Positions 8,192-15,129 of a stretch of 64,000 nucleotides of DNA are shown piece after piece; position 1 is the stretch's first letter, and every line of letters starts with the position of its first letter. The notes beneath the pieces were generated by a model that saw only the letters and a list, made by a program, of their open reading frames with translations, did not search any database and was not told the DNA's origin. The translations under genes and the position numbers were made by a program. This stretch comes from Cyclobacterium lianum. GTDB taxonomy: Bacteria; Bacteroidota; Bacteroidia; Cytophagales; Cyclobacteriaceae. The stretch is from contig NZ_FRCY01000011.1 of NCBI RefSeq assembly GCF_900143075.1, forward strand, positions 1 through 64,000. The letters are read 5' to 3'.

Positions 8192-9181
8192 TTATCCGAA
8201 CAGGTCTCTTTGAATTTCAACTTTCCTTTTATTGCTTGATTTAATTTTATCAATCATTTCTTGTAATGTCTTTTGGGTCAAAATAGTAATGTCTTTCTGT
8301 TCAGAAATTAATTGTCTGTTTAGGTCAAACATTGGGTTCTCCAAATCAGCACTTTGGTCATACATTACAGCTCGGGGAATATTGTAATCTTTCGCAAAAC
8401 CCATAGCTAATCTTGCACCACTATCTAATTTTTGGTCAAATATTTTCCAACGCTGTGCTGAATCTTGAGCATAACTTGCTGCCAAAATAATGGCATCACA
8501 AAAAAGTGCTTGTAATCTGTCTCTGTCTTTGTATCGACTGCTTAAATCCATTGCAGATTTATGTTCGTCATAGTATTCTGTAATCAGAAGTCCACCTTGT
8601 TCAAGAATCTCAAACGCTAAACCTTTATTTTTTGCAGGCATTATTTTTGAGAGTGGACTTGGTAAAATTGCAACAGTTTTTCCGCCAATCAACGCTTGTT
8701 TGTGAGCAATACTGTCACAGCCAAAAGCCAACCCACTAACTATTGTAACATCTCTTTTTACAATTTCTTCAACTATTTTTCTTTCTCGAATTTCAATCGT
8801 TTCGTCTGGGTTTAATAGACCAATTACGGTTATATTGTCATTTTCAAGGTCTAACAAACTCAAATCGCCTTTATAAAAAAGGAAAATTGGTCTTTCGCTT
8901 TCCTTGACTGTTCCTCTATATTGAGGGAAATCTTTATCACCAATAGCAACAACACCATCACAGCTATCTTCAAATCTTTCAATTTGATTAATTATTTGAC
9001 TTTTTTCAAATTCAAAATCATTAACTGTTATTACTTCCTTTTGTTTTGATTTACTATTTATCAACGAAACAATGCTTTCAACACTTTCATTGCCTTTTAA
9101 ATTTTTGACAATCCAAGCTCTACCAATTCCTTTAAAAGTTTTAGCTGTTATTATATTTATTGCATTGTCTGTGTACTTCAT
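8192..9181 (-). CDS. DprA/SMF-family protein (cassette-borne paralogue)
   Basis: The 329-residue protein has the Rossmann-like SMF core of DprA at about residues 100-290. Visible signatures are VSGLAFGCDSIAHKQAL, GKTVAILPSPL, an acidic GGLLITEY and RYKDRDRLQALFCDAIILAAS, matching the GSRxxxxYG/RNR-type regions of DprA. DprA normally binds single-stranded DNA and loads RecA. This copy lacks an obvious C-terminal winged helix and sits in a mobile cassette behind a HAD and a PRTase gene, so a role in competence is doubtful. The fold belongs to the SLOG superfamily, used in several conflict systems to bind or make nucleotide-derived ligands. It is the third gene of the operon, 14 bases after the PRTase. 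Family secure, function inferred. Confidence 0.82.
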   Translation of the reverse strand: MKYTDNAINIITAKTFKGIGRAWIVKNLKGNESVESIVSLINSKSKQKEVITVNDFEFEKSQIINQIERFEDSCDGVVAIGDKDFPQYRGTVKESERPIFLFYKGDLSLLDLENDNITVIGLLNPDETIEIRERKIVEEIVKRDVTIVSGLAFGCDSIAHKQALIGGKTVAILPSPLSKIMPAKNKGLAFEILEQGGLLITEYYDEHKSAMDLSSRYKDRDRLQALFCDAIILAASYAQDSAQRWKIFDQKLDSGARLAMGFAKDYNIPRAVMYDQSADLENPMFDLNRQLISEQKDITILTQKTLQEMIDKIKSSNKRKVEIQRDLFG

Positions 9182-9195
9182 TTTATGTAATTTTA

Positions 9196-9846
9196 TTAAA
9201 GTATAAAGTCAGGTTCTTTATGGATTGTCTTACCAATGGCATAAAAAGTTACTGAATTTGCTCCACAATTTAGTAACGCTTGAATCATATCCTCATCTAT
9301 ATTTACTGTCTTCGTATAAATATCGTCAATTAATAAAATATCTATACCATTGATACTACTTGAAAAATTGCAAGTGTCCGAACTTATTCCTGGATATGGC
9401 GTTTCTCCATCATTTTCAAATCCCTCAATTGGTCTTCGCAAATGTGTTGTTTTAGTGTTAGAATGACGTTCAATAAAATTTGTTCCATCTATAAAATCAT
9501 TTCCTAACTGATTAACTGCATTTCTTACAGTTGCTTTAAAAAGCAATTGATTTGGAGTATATGTGTTATCAGCTTTAGCTCTTGGAACAACACAAACGGT
9601 TGGTTTATTAGAATTTACTTGTTCTAAAATGTTTGGTAGGTCGTCAAGAAGAACTCTCAATAAGTTTCTTTGAGCACCTTGAAGTTTAGAATCCCACCAT
9701 TGAGAACGGTCATTTTTTAATGTCAGTAAATAAGTTGGATAATTTTCAACCTCATTACGTCTTTCCCAACCTATATAATCGGTATAATAGAATGCTTGAA
9801 TGTCCTGATTTAAGTAGTTATTTCTTTCAATGGTAAATGGTGTCAT
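9196..9846 (-). CDS. Phosphoribosyltransferase-like protein
   Basis: The 216-residue protein has a type I PRTase-like strand-loop near its C-terminus, ILLIDDIYTKTVN (about residues 172-184). This corresponds to the PRPP-binding loop (hydrophobic stretch, Asp-Asp, then Thr-rich turn), although the usual Thr-Thr-Gly is altered to Thr-Lys-Thr. A preceding VCVVPRAKAD strand resembles the pyrophosphate-loop strand. The enzyme would transfer, bind or hydrolyse a ribose-5-phosphate derivative, but the substrate is unknown. It is 3 bases downstream of the HAD gene and 14 upstream of the SMF gene, so the three are surely co-expressed. A purely regulatory PRTase that lost catalysis is possible. Confidence 0.7.
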   Translation of the reverse strand: MTPFTIERNNYLNQDIQAFYYTDYIGWERRNEVENYPTYLLTLKNDRSQWWDSKLQGAQRNLLRVLLDDLPNILEQVNSNKPTVCVVPRAKADNTYTPNQLLFKATVRNAVNQLGNDFIDGTNFIERHSNTKTTHLRRPIEGFENDGETPYPGISSDTCNFSSSINGIDILLIDDIYTKTVNIDEDMIQALLNCGANSVTFYAIGKTIHKEPDFIL

Positions 9847-9849
9847 ATT

Positions 9850-10443
9850 CTAAAGGCTAATAATGTTTTTGAATGGTATTCCTGCATCTATAGCATCATC
9901 AATTTCCTGCTTCTCATTTTCAAAAGCAATAACAGTTTGAGCCGATAGGCTCAAACTGGATATTGCATTTTTATATTTGTTCGTTCTGCTCTCGCTGTCA
10001 GAAGATTTTCGGAAAAGTAAGTCATTAAATTTGTCAAACAGATTATGATAGTTTAGTGTCGTTATTGCTCTGTCTTTTCTACAGTTTGTTACTAAAACGG
10101 TTCTGTTGGTATTTTGAAATTTGGTTAGAATATTAGCAACCTTGTTATTTAGTTTTGTTTTTGGCAAAAAGTCTTTATAATTTTCTTCTTTAAGTTCGAT
10201 TATCTTTTGATATTGATTTTCGGTTAAATTCGATACGACAGTTTTTAAAGTTGTTCTATTAAATCTTTCGTTGGGATTGAATTCTAATTTTTGGTCAAGT
10301 TTAATAACCGATTCAATTGCGTTTTTATAAGACGAAAAATTTGCCAAATCTGTATCTATCAAAGTTCCATCCATATCAAAAAGCAAAACGACTTCCTCAT
10401 TTTTAATTCGTTCAATAATATTTTCGATTTCATTGTCATTCAT
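9850..10443 (-). CDS. HAD-superfamily hydrolase
   Basis: The 197-residue protein shows HAD motif I as LLFDMDGTLIDTD (about residues 21-33, nucleophile Asp and acid/base Asp), motif II as VLVTNC (about 117-122), a motif III Lys near RTNKYKNA, and an acidic motif IV in VIAFENEKQE (about 170-179). The helical cap inserted after motif I fits a small-molecule phosphatase of the phosphoglycolate/5'-nucleotidase type. As first gene of the cassette, 26 bases from the cassette border, it would be read from a promoter in the recombinase-proximal region. With the PRTase and SMF genes it may act on a phosphorylated nucleotide or ribosyl compound. Fold confident; substrate unknown. Confidence 0.85.
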   Translation of the reverse strand: MNDNEIENIIERIKNEEVVLLFDMDGTLIDTDLANFSSYKNAIESVIKLDQKLEFNPNERFNRTTLKTVVSNLTENQYQKIIELKEENYKDFLPKTKLNNKVANILTKFQNTNRTVLVTNCRKDRAITTLNYHNLFDKFNDLLFRKSSDSESRTNKYKNAISSLSLSAQTVIAFENEKQEIDDAIDAGIPFKNIISL

Positions 10444-10468
10444 TTTGTTTCTGCGGTTCGTTCCACTT

Positions 10469-10477
10469 GCACCTAAC
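10469..10477 (-). other. Opening R' core of cassette 1 / attI junction
   Basis: The minus-strand GTTAGGTGC fits GTTRRRY and is the reverse complement of the R'' core 2.3 kb away at 8165-8173. To its right there is no attC-like hairpin; the next gene is the recombinase, so this junction is the candidate attI x attC product. Confidence 0.65.
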
Positions 10478-10590
10478 TATTGGCTAACCCCTGCCCTTGA
10501 GGTTACTTCCCTTTTGGCCATGGGAGTTAAATCCCCTAAATATATAAAAAATCCAATAAAACTCAACTAGCTTTTTCATTCCCATTCATC
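10478..10590 (-). promoter_or_regulatory. Candidate attI region and cassette promoter
   Basis: This 113-base stretch lies between the recombinase stop and the first cassette. On the minus strand a TTG (plus 10564-10566) is followed after 19 bases by TATATTTA (10537-10544), one base from the Bacteroidota -7 consensus TAnnTTTG, and points into the cassettes. That is the position expected for an integron Pc promoter. Further GTTA-containing cores (GGTTAGCC, GGTTACTT on either strand) lie between this promoter and the junction. The assignment rests on position and consensus only. Confidence 0.45.
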
Positions 10591-12030
10591 TTAGCTGTCC
10601 AGCATATCTCCGGGAGATACAATCTGCCCCAGCTGCTTGCTGCTCACATGCGTATATATCTCCGTAGTCTTACTGGAATTGTGCCCCAAAAGCTGCTGAA
10701 TATACCGCAAATCCGTACCCGCCTCCAGTAGATGCGTGGCAAAACTGTGACGGAGCATGTGAGGGGTCACCCTCTTCCCAATCCCCGCGGCACCGGCGTA
10801 CTTCCGGATGAATTGCTGAATACTGCCGCTGCTGTACATGCCGCCAAATTGCCCCTCAAATACATAGCCTCCTTCATCCGGCCTCCTGATATAGCGTTGC
10901 AGCCGTTCCAGGATGTTTGACGGGAGTAAAGTGTAGCGGTCTTTCTTTCCTTTCCCCTGTTTTACTCGTATCATTTTCCGGTCCGGCTCGAGGTCCTCCT
11001 TTTTAAGGCGTATCAACTCCCCTATTCGCAATCCCCCTCCATAAAGCAGCATCAGTATCAGGTAATGCTTTTCGTTTTCCATACCAGCTTTTTTGAGCAA
11101 GGCTTTTACCTCTTCCTTGCTCAATACTTTCGGAAGCTTCTTCTCTTTCTTTGGCCTGCTGATATCATTAAGAACCAGCTTCCCTTTGCCCAAATGAGTA
11201 AAATACAATCGCAGCGCATTTACAGACTGATGGATAGAGGCGGAAGACCCTCCCCGGGAAGCCCAATCTTCATGGTACTGGTTGATGTCGGATATCTCTA
11301 TTTTTTGGATGTCTTTATCCAGCCAAGCAGGTTCGTTGATAAAGCGCTCGATCATTTTTTTATAGGTTACCACCGTTCGGGTACTGTAATTTTTGGCCTG
11401 CATCATCTCCAGAAAATCCACCTGACAACTTTTTCTATGACTTCCCTTGTCCCACTGGGCCTGGTAGTGCTGTAGCAATTCCATGTCTTTGATCTTTATT
11501 CCGTTGCGGAAATTTAACAGGGCTATTCCTTTAAGATTCCGGATAAGTATCTTGAAATCAGCGGAATCGTTTTTGCCCACAAAGCAGCGGTATTGTTGAC
11601 TCCATTTTAAAAACGATTGGCTTTTAAGGAGTTGGTAGATGGGCTTGCTGTAGGAAAAGGAGTACCTGATCATTGTATGCCCCTCGTGTACTATAGGCAT
11701 CGCCCATAAGGTAGGCAAATCCCTCCCATCCCCACTTGCCCGACTTGTTGAAACTGGCTTGAGAACTTCACACTCCGAAGAATAGATCACCGGTTCACGG
11801 TTCAGGTAATACGTATTTACCAGAATGTCGGGAAGACATAACTGCCTGAGCAGTTGAAGGCTGTGATCCGAATAGTCCATTTCCCAGCGGCCCCGATCCG
11901 CCTTGAATTCCAACCACGCGTGACCGGTAACCTTGCTTCTTAGCGGATGGCCTGCTTTTAGCCAAAAATACACCCTTTCCTTGTTGCTCTCCTCACAGAA
12001 ATTCAAATAAATGGTGGCTTTCTTTTCCAT
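10591..12030 (-). CDS. Tyrosine recombinase (candidate cassette integrase)
   Basis: The 479-residue protein has an N-terminal extension without recognised homology (1-200), a SAM-like core-binding domain (about 203-290) and a tyrosine recombinase catalytic domain. The full active site is visible: Arg335 (GLRIGEL), a Lys in QGKGKKDR (358-362), His424 and Arg427 (HMLRHSF), His450 (LLGH) and Tyr459 (IYTHV). The tail SPGDMLD recalls the SPLD ending of integron integrases, but the stretch between the Lys patch and HxxR is only about 54 residues, so the extra insertion typical of IntI is absent. It is transcribed towards the three cassettes, unlike classical intI. Best reading: a Xer-like cassette recombinase. 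An alternative is an unrelated Bacteroidota integrase. Confidence 0.9.
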   Translation of the reverse strand: MEKKATIYLNFCEESNKERVYFWLKAGHPLRSKVTGHAWLEFKADRGRWEMDYSDHSLQLLRQLCLPDILVNTYYLNREPVIYSSECEVLKPVSTSRASGDGRDLPTLWAMPIVHEGHTMIRYSFSYSKPIYQLLKSQSFLKWSQQYRCFVGKNDSADFKILIRNLKGIALLNFRNGIKIKDMELLQHYQAQWDKGSHRKSCQVDFLEMMQAKNYSTRTVVTYKKMIERFINEPAWLDKDIQKIEISDINQYHEDWASRGGSSASIHQSVNALRLYFTHLGKGKLVLNDISRPKKEKKLPKVLSKEEVKALLKKAGMENEKHYLILMLLYGGGLRIGELIRLKKEDLEPDRKMIRVKQGKGKKDRYTLLPSNILERLQRYIRRPDEGGYVFEGQFGGMYSSGSIQQFIRKYAGAAGIGKRVTPHMLRHSFATHLLEAGTDLRYIQQLLGHNSSKTTEIYTHVSSKQLGQIVSPGDMLDS

Positions 12031-12076
12031 TTTGATCCTTTTTTTGTGGTAAAAAAAAGAATTCTAAAAATAATTT

Positions 12077-12124
12077 CCGTATTATTACACGTGTATAAAC
12101 GTTTATACTTGTTTAATAATACGG
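12077..12124. promoter_or_regulatory. 48 bp concentric palindrome between divergent genes
   Basis: The outer arms CCGTATTATT (12077-12086) and AATAATACGG (12115-12124) are perfect complements. Exactly in the middle lies a second perfect palindrome, TATAAACGTTTATA (12094-12107), with the same centre (12100.5). Including the partly pairing linkers, about 21 of 24 half-site positions match. The element ends two bases before the ATG at 12127, so it is either a divergent operator or a 5'-UTR hairpin next to the start codon. Confidence 0.7.
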
Positions 12125-12126
12125 AT

Positions 12127-12540
12127 ATGGATCGAAAATGCCCCGAATGTGGAGACGTTATCCATGGTAGAGAGGATAAAATTTTCTGCTCGGACCAATG
12201 CCGCTTTCAACGACATAACCGAAACAAGCGGAGAAGTGAAAAAACCATTCTGGACATCAATAAAATACTTCGGAAAAATCGGCGGATCTTGCAAAACCTC
12301 AACCCAATAGGACTTACGGCTGTTCGCAGGGAAATCCTCACCCGGCAGGGCTTTGACTTCAATTTCTTTACCCACCAATACGTCACCCAAAAGGGCAATT
12401 ATTATTATTTTTGCTACGAATACGGGTACGCCTATGCCGAAAAAGAGAAAATCAACGTGGTGACCTGGCAGGAATACATGAACCAACAGTTGGTCAGGTA
12501 CCAGATTACCATCGACGATCCGGAGACCAATCGGCCATAG
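12127..12540 (+). CDS. Small zinc-ribbon protein, function unknown
   Basis: The protein has 137 residues from the ATG at 12127. An upstream in-frame ATG at 12046 was rejected because the extension would run through the 48 bp palindrome. The N-terminus carries a four-Cys zinc ribbon, CPECGD then CSDQC (about residues 4-27), followed by the basic stretch RFQRHNRNKRR, which suggests nucleic acid binding. The rest is a charged helix (KTILDINKILRKNRRILQ) and an aromatic-rich C-terminal part. It is divergent from the recombinase gene across the palindrome, so it may be co-regulated with it or be its regulator. Small zinc-ribbon proteins of this kind are common in Bacteroidota, and I know no assigned function. 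Confidence 0.7.
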   Translation: MDRKCPECGDVIHGREDKIFCSDQCRFQRHNRNKRRSEKTILDINKILRKNRRILQNLNPIGLTAVRREILTRQGFDFNFFTHQYVTQKGNYYYFCYEYGYAYAEKEKINVVTWQEYMNQQLVRYQITIDDPETNRP

Positions 12541-12553
12541 CTGCGCCTTTCCC

Positions 12554-13372
12554 CTACAAAAACCCCAGTACCCGCAGTACCTCCACCGTCACCCCTTTCC
12601 TGGCCTGTAAAAAATCAGTATCAGTGGTGCCCGGCAAAGGTGCCAGATTGCTGGCAAAAAAATATACCTTCCCCGCTTTTTCCAGATAACCCACAAACCA
12701 GCCATTATCCACGCCCTGATCTACCGACCAGCCGGTCTTCCCGCTCAGCCGGTAGCCTTCACTTTCCTCGATGACTATCATTTCACGAAATGTCTCCATG
12801 GTCTCCGGAGCCAGATCCAGCTCGCCAGCATGCAGGCGCCGCAGAAAATCAATTTGTTCCAGGGGACTGATCCGGGAATCGCCCCGCAGCCAGAATTGAT
12901 CCAGGTTTTGCTCTGACACATCCATGCGCCCATAATCCAGATGTGCCAGGTAATTCATCATCCGCTTCAGCCCGACCTGCCGGGCGATTGCCTGGTAACA
13001 GGGCACACAGGACAGGTGAAAGGCCTGCCTGAACGTCAAATCCTGCTCCCATTGGGACATGGCTCTCTCCTCACCGTTCCAGGGAAACACCGTGGTCTCA
13101 TCTTCCACTATGCCCAATTCCAGGGCTATCAGGGAATGGGGGATCTTGAACGTAGAGGCGGGCAACTGCCCCTGCTCCGCCAGGCCAAAGTCGTTGGAAT
13201 ACAGCCTGCTGCCCTGAAAATCAGCCAGCAGCAAAACACCATTCACCCCAGCCGAATCCAGTATCTGCTGAAAATCCGGGCGCAAATGCTTTTCCAACAG
13301 CTCCTGGGCCTCCACCTGCAAAACAAGGCCCAAAGTCAGGAGCATTAGGTTCAAATATTTTTTTCCAAACAT
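12554..13372 (-). CDS. Class D (OXA-type) beta-lactamase
   Basis: The 272-residue protein has a signal peptide (about residues 1-22) and the ordered serine beta-lactamase motifs of class D: Ser73-Thr-Phe-Lys76 (nucleophile and carbamylatable Lys), Ser121-Cys-Val123 (the SxV motif), LDQFWL (about 157-162) and Lys212-Thr-Gly214. The usual Tyr-Gly-Asn motif reads Tyr147-Gly-Arg149. The enzyme would hydrolyse beta-lactams in the periplasm; the spectrum cannot be predicted. The gene converges on the zinc-ribbon gene with 13 bases between the stops. It lies next to the integron-like array but has no attC-like hairpin of its own, and it is GC-richer than the cassettes, so it looks chromosomal. Confidence 0.88.
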   Translation of the reverse strand: MFGKKYLNLMLLTLGLVLQVEAQELLEKHLRPDFQQILDSAGVNGVLLLADFQGSRLYSNDFGLAEQGQLPASTFKIPHSLIALELGIVEDETTVFPWNGEERAMSQWEQDLTFRQAFHLSCVPCYQAIARQVGLKRMMNYLAHLDYGRMDVSEQNLDQFWLRGDSRISPLEQIDFLRRLHAGELDLAPETMETFREMIVIEESEGYRLSGKTGWSVDQGVDNGWFVGYLEKAGKVYFFASNLAPLPGTTDTDFLQARKGVTVEVLRVLGFL

Positions 13373-13919
13373 GAGCTAGCCGTTTTACAGACGCAATAAA
13401 TAAAAGCATTTTGAAATTACCCGCAGGTTTTCACAAAAATGAAAATTTTATTTTTCCTCTATCGCTGGTTTTAAACCCTGATACACCGAACTTTCCTGAA
13501 TTCCTGGATTTTTAAAAAATTTATTCATCATCCCGATTTCTGCATTATTAAAAAATTTCGTTTTCGCGGTTACAGCAGCGTCCGAAATTTGTAAAGATTT
13601 TAAAAAAGTAACAAAAAACAATTTGATATACAGAAAGCCACAGAGAAAATCGCCCTTTCCCCCTTAAAAGGGGGAATTCGTTACAAATATCCGAAAGAGC
13701 TGCCCGTACACTATGGGTATAAAACGATTGGACGATTACCCAATAAAAGTTGAATAGGTGTCATTAAAAAAATGAGAATGATTATCTTCAATACCGCTTT
13801 CGGTAAACCCTGCGAAAGCAAATTCCCTTTTCACTTAGGAAGCAGGGCTTGCCCCGGCAAAAGTCGGGAGGGATTTGCTGAAATGGCAGTAGAAACCAGA
13901 ATTGGTACGCTCCTGCAAG
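13373..13919. other. Intergenic stretch without a supported gene
   Basis: I find no coding region, RNA or repeat that I can support in these 547 bases. The first 60 bases presumably hold the promoter of the beta-lactamase gene. A short palindrome TTCCCCCTTAAAAGGGGGAA lies near 13660. The remainder shows AT-rich, apparently degenerate sequence. Confidence 0.5.
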
Positions 13920-15083
13920 CTACTTGAATACAGGATGCCTTTCAAAGGGCTTCTCCCGGTCAAACAGGTAGCGGTAGGTATGGTGGGTCTTGTAGATAGA
14001 AGCGTTCAGCTGTTCGCATACACGCATCATCTTTGGATTAAAATCCCCGATCCAGTTCATTTCAATGGTTTTATAGGAGAGCTTTTTCTCGGCAATATTA
14101 TCCCGGTATTCGGTGATCATGGCACTTTCCACTCCCTTGCCCTGAAATTCGGGCACCACGCCAAATACCAGCCCCAGCATCTTGTTGGGAGGATTGAAGG
14201 TCCTGTTCCAGAGAAACTTCAGCTTGCCCATCAGGTCAAGTCTACCGTTCACGTATTTAAACAATTGGTTGATCTCCGGTATGTTGATGAAAAATGAGAC
14301 AGGCTCCCCCTTGTAAAAGCCGAAATAAACCAGATAGGGGTCAATTACCGGCTTCATCTTGGTCAGCATCAGCCTCGCCTCCCTTTCGGAAATGGTTTTG
14401 CCCATATGCCGGGCCCAGGCCTTGTTGTACACCTTCATAAAATATTCGGGAAATTTCTCCCAGAGCTCCTTACCTTTCAGATAGCGAAACTGAAAGTCTT
14501 CGTCCTGCAGGATAGTTCTGGCCCTTTCCTCCATTTTGGGGTCCAGGGTCACCCCCCTTACCGGACGCATATAGGTATACTGGCGGAAGTAGACCTGAAA
14601 CCCATAAGCCTCGAAAAGCTCCCGGTAGTAGGGAAAATTCCAGTACATGTTATAATTGGGTGGCGCATAGCCGTCCACCAGCAGGCCCCACCATTTGTCC
14701 CGCTCTCCGAAATTGACCGGGCCATCCATGGCTTCCATTCCCTGGGCCTTCAGCCAATCCCTGGCGGCATCAAACAGCATAAAAGCCGCTTTCTGATCAT
14801 TGATGCACTCGAAAAAACCCATGCCCCCGGTCGGCTGCTTTTCCTTCCACTTGGGATTGATAAAGGCGGCATTTCGCCCGATGGTATTGCCCTCATCGTC
14901 CAGCAGCAGCCAGCGAATGGCCTTTCCGCCCGTCTTGAATAATTTATTGGTTTCGGGATGAAATAGATCTTCTATATCCTTGTCCAGGGGCCTGATCCAG
15001 TTTTCTTCATTGCGGTACAGCCTTGCGGCCATTTCTACAAACTCGGCCTGCTGGGCTTTGGTGCTCACTTCCTGTAGCTGCAT
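13920..15083 (-). CDS. GNAT-like acyltransferase domain protein, function unknown
   Basis: The 387-residue protein is soluble, without a signal peptide. Its C-terminal third contains a GNAT-type acyl-CoA-binding signature (LGLVFGVVPEFQGKGVESAMI, about residues 302-322, with the Q/R-x-x-G-x-G/A pattern read as QGKGVESA). The N-terminal half has a second GNAT-like half-fold with MDGPVNFGERDKWWGLLVDG, a motif I recall from uncharacterised Bacteroidota proteins. It may be a tandem-GNAT or FemX-like enzyme that transfers an acyl or aminoacyl group. It is transcribed alone, 46 bases from rimO on the same strand, possibly co-transcribed with it. Substrate unknown. Confidence 0.65.
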   Translation of the reverse strand: MQLQEVSTKAQQAEFVEMAARLYRNEENWIRPLDKDIEDLFHPETNKLFKTGGKAIRWLLLDDEGNTIGRNAAFINPKWKEKQPTGGMGFFECINDQKAAFMLFDAARDWLKAQGMEAMDGPVNFGERDKWWGLLVDGYAPPNYNMYWNFPYYRELFEAYGFQVYFRQYTYMRPVRGVTLDPKMEERARTILQDEDFQFRYLKGKELWEKFPEYFMKVYNKAWARHMGKTISEREARLMLTKMKPVIDPYLVYFGFYKGEPVSFFINIPEINQLFKYVNGRLDLMGKLKFLWNRTFNPPNKMLGLVFGVVPEFQGKGVESAMITEYRDNIAEKKLSYKTIEMNWIGDFNPKMMRVCEQLNASIYKTHHTYRYLFDREKPFERHPVFK

Positions 15084-15129
15084 GGGGTGATTTCAGTTTG
15101 GGTTTGGTTCACAAAAATTACAAACGGGC

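Larger units (their letters stand above)
8046..10476 (-). mobile_element. Integron-type gene cassette 1 (HAD-PRTase-DprA)
   Basis: The cassette opens on the minus strand with GTTAGGTGC (10469-10477), carries three tightly packed genes in one direction, and closes with the attC-like site at 8038-8173. The opening core and the R'' core are perfect reverse complements over nine bases. It is the cassette nearest the recombinase, so by integron logic the most recently captured. Cassettes with three co-directional genes are uncommon and usually encode one functional unit. Confidence 0.75.

Noticed and set aside
10591-12030. Naming the recombinase intI
   Set aside because: The catalytic domain lacks the extra insertion that defines integron integrases and the orientation is reversed, so I call it only a candidate cassette recombinase.
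12046-12126. N-terminal extension of the zinc-ribbon gene from ATG 12046
   Set aside because: It would translate the 48 bp palindrome into a sequence unlike the family, and the ATG at 12127 directly precedes the zinc ribbon.
12554-13372. Beta-lactamase gene as a fourth cassette
   Set aside because: No attC-like hairpin or GTTRRRY core with a complementary partner is found on either side.
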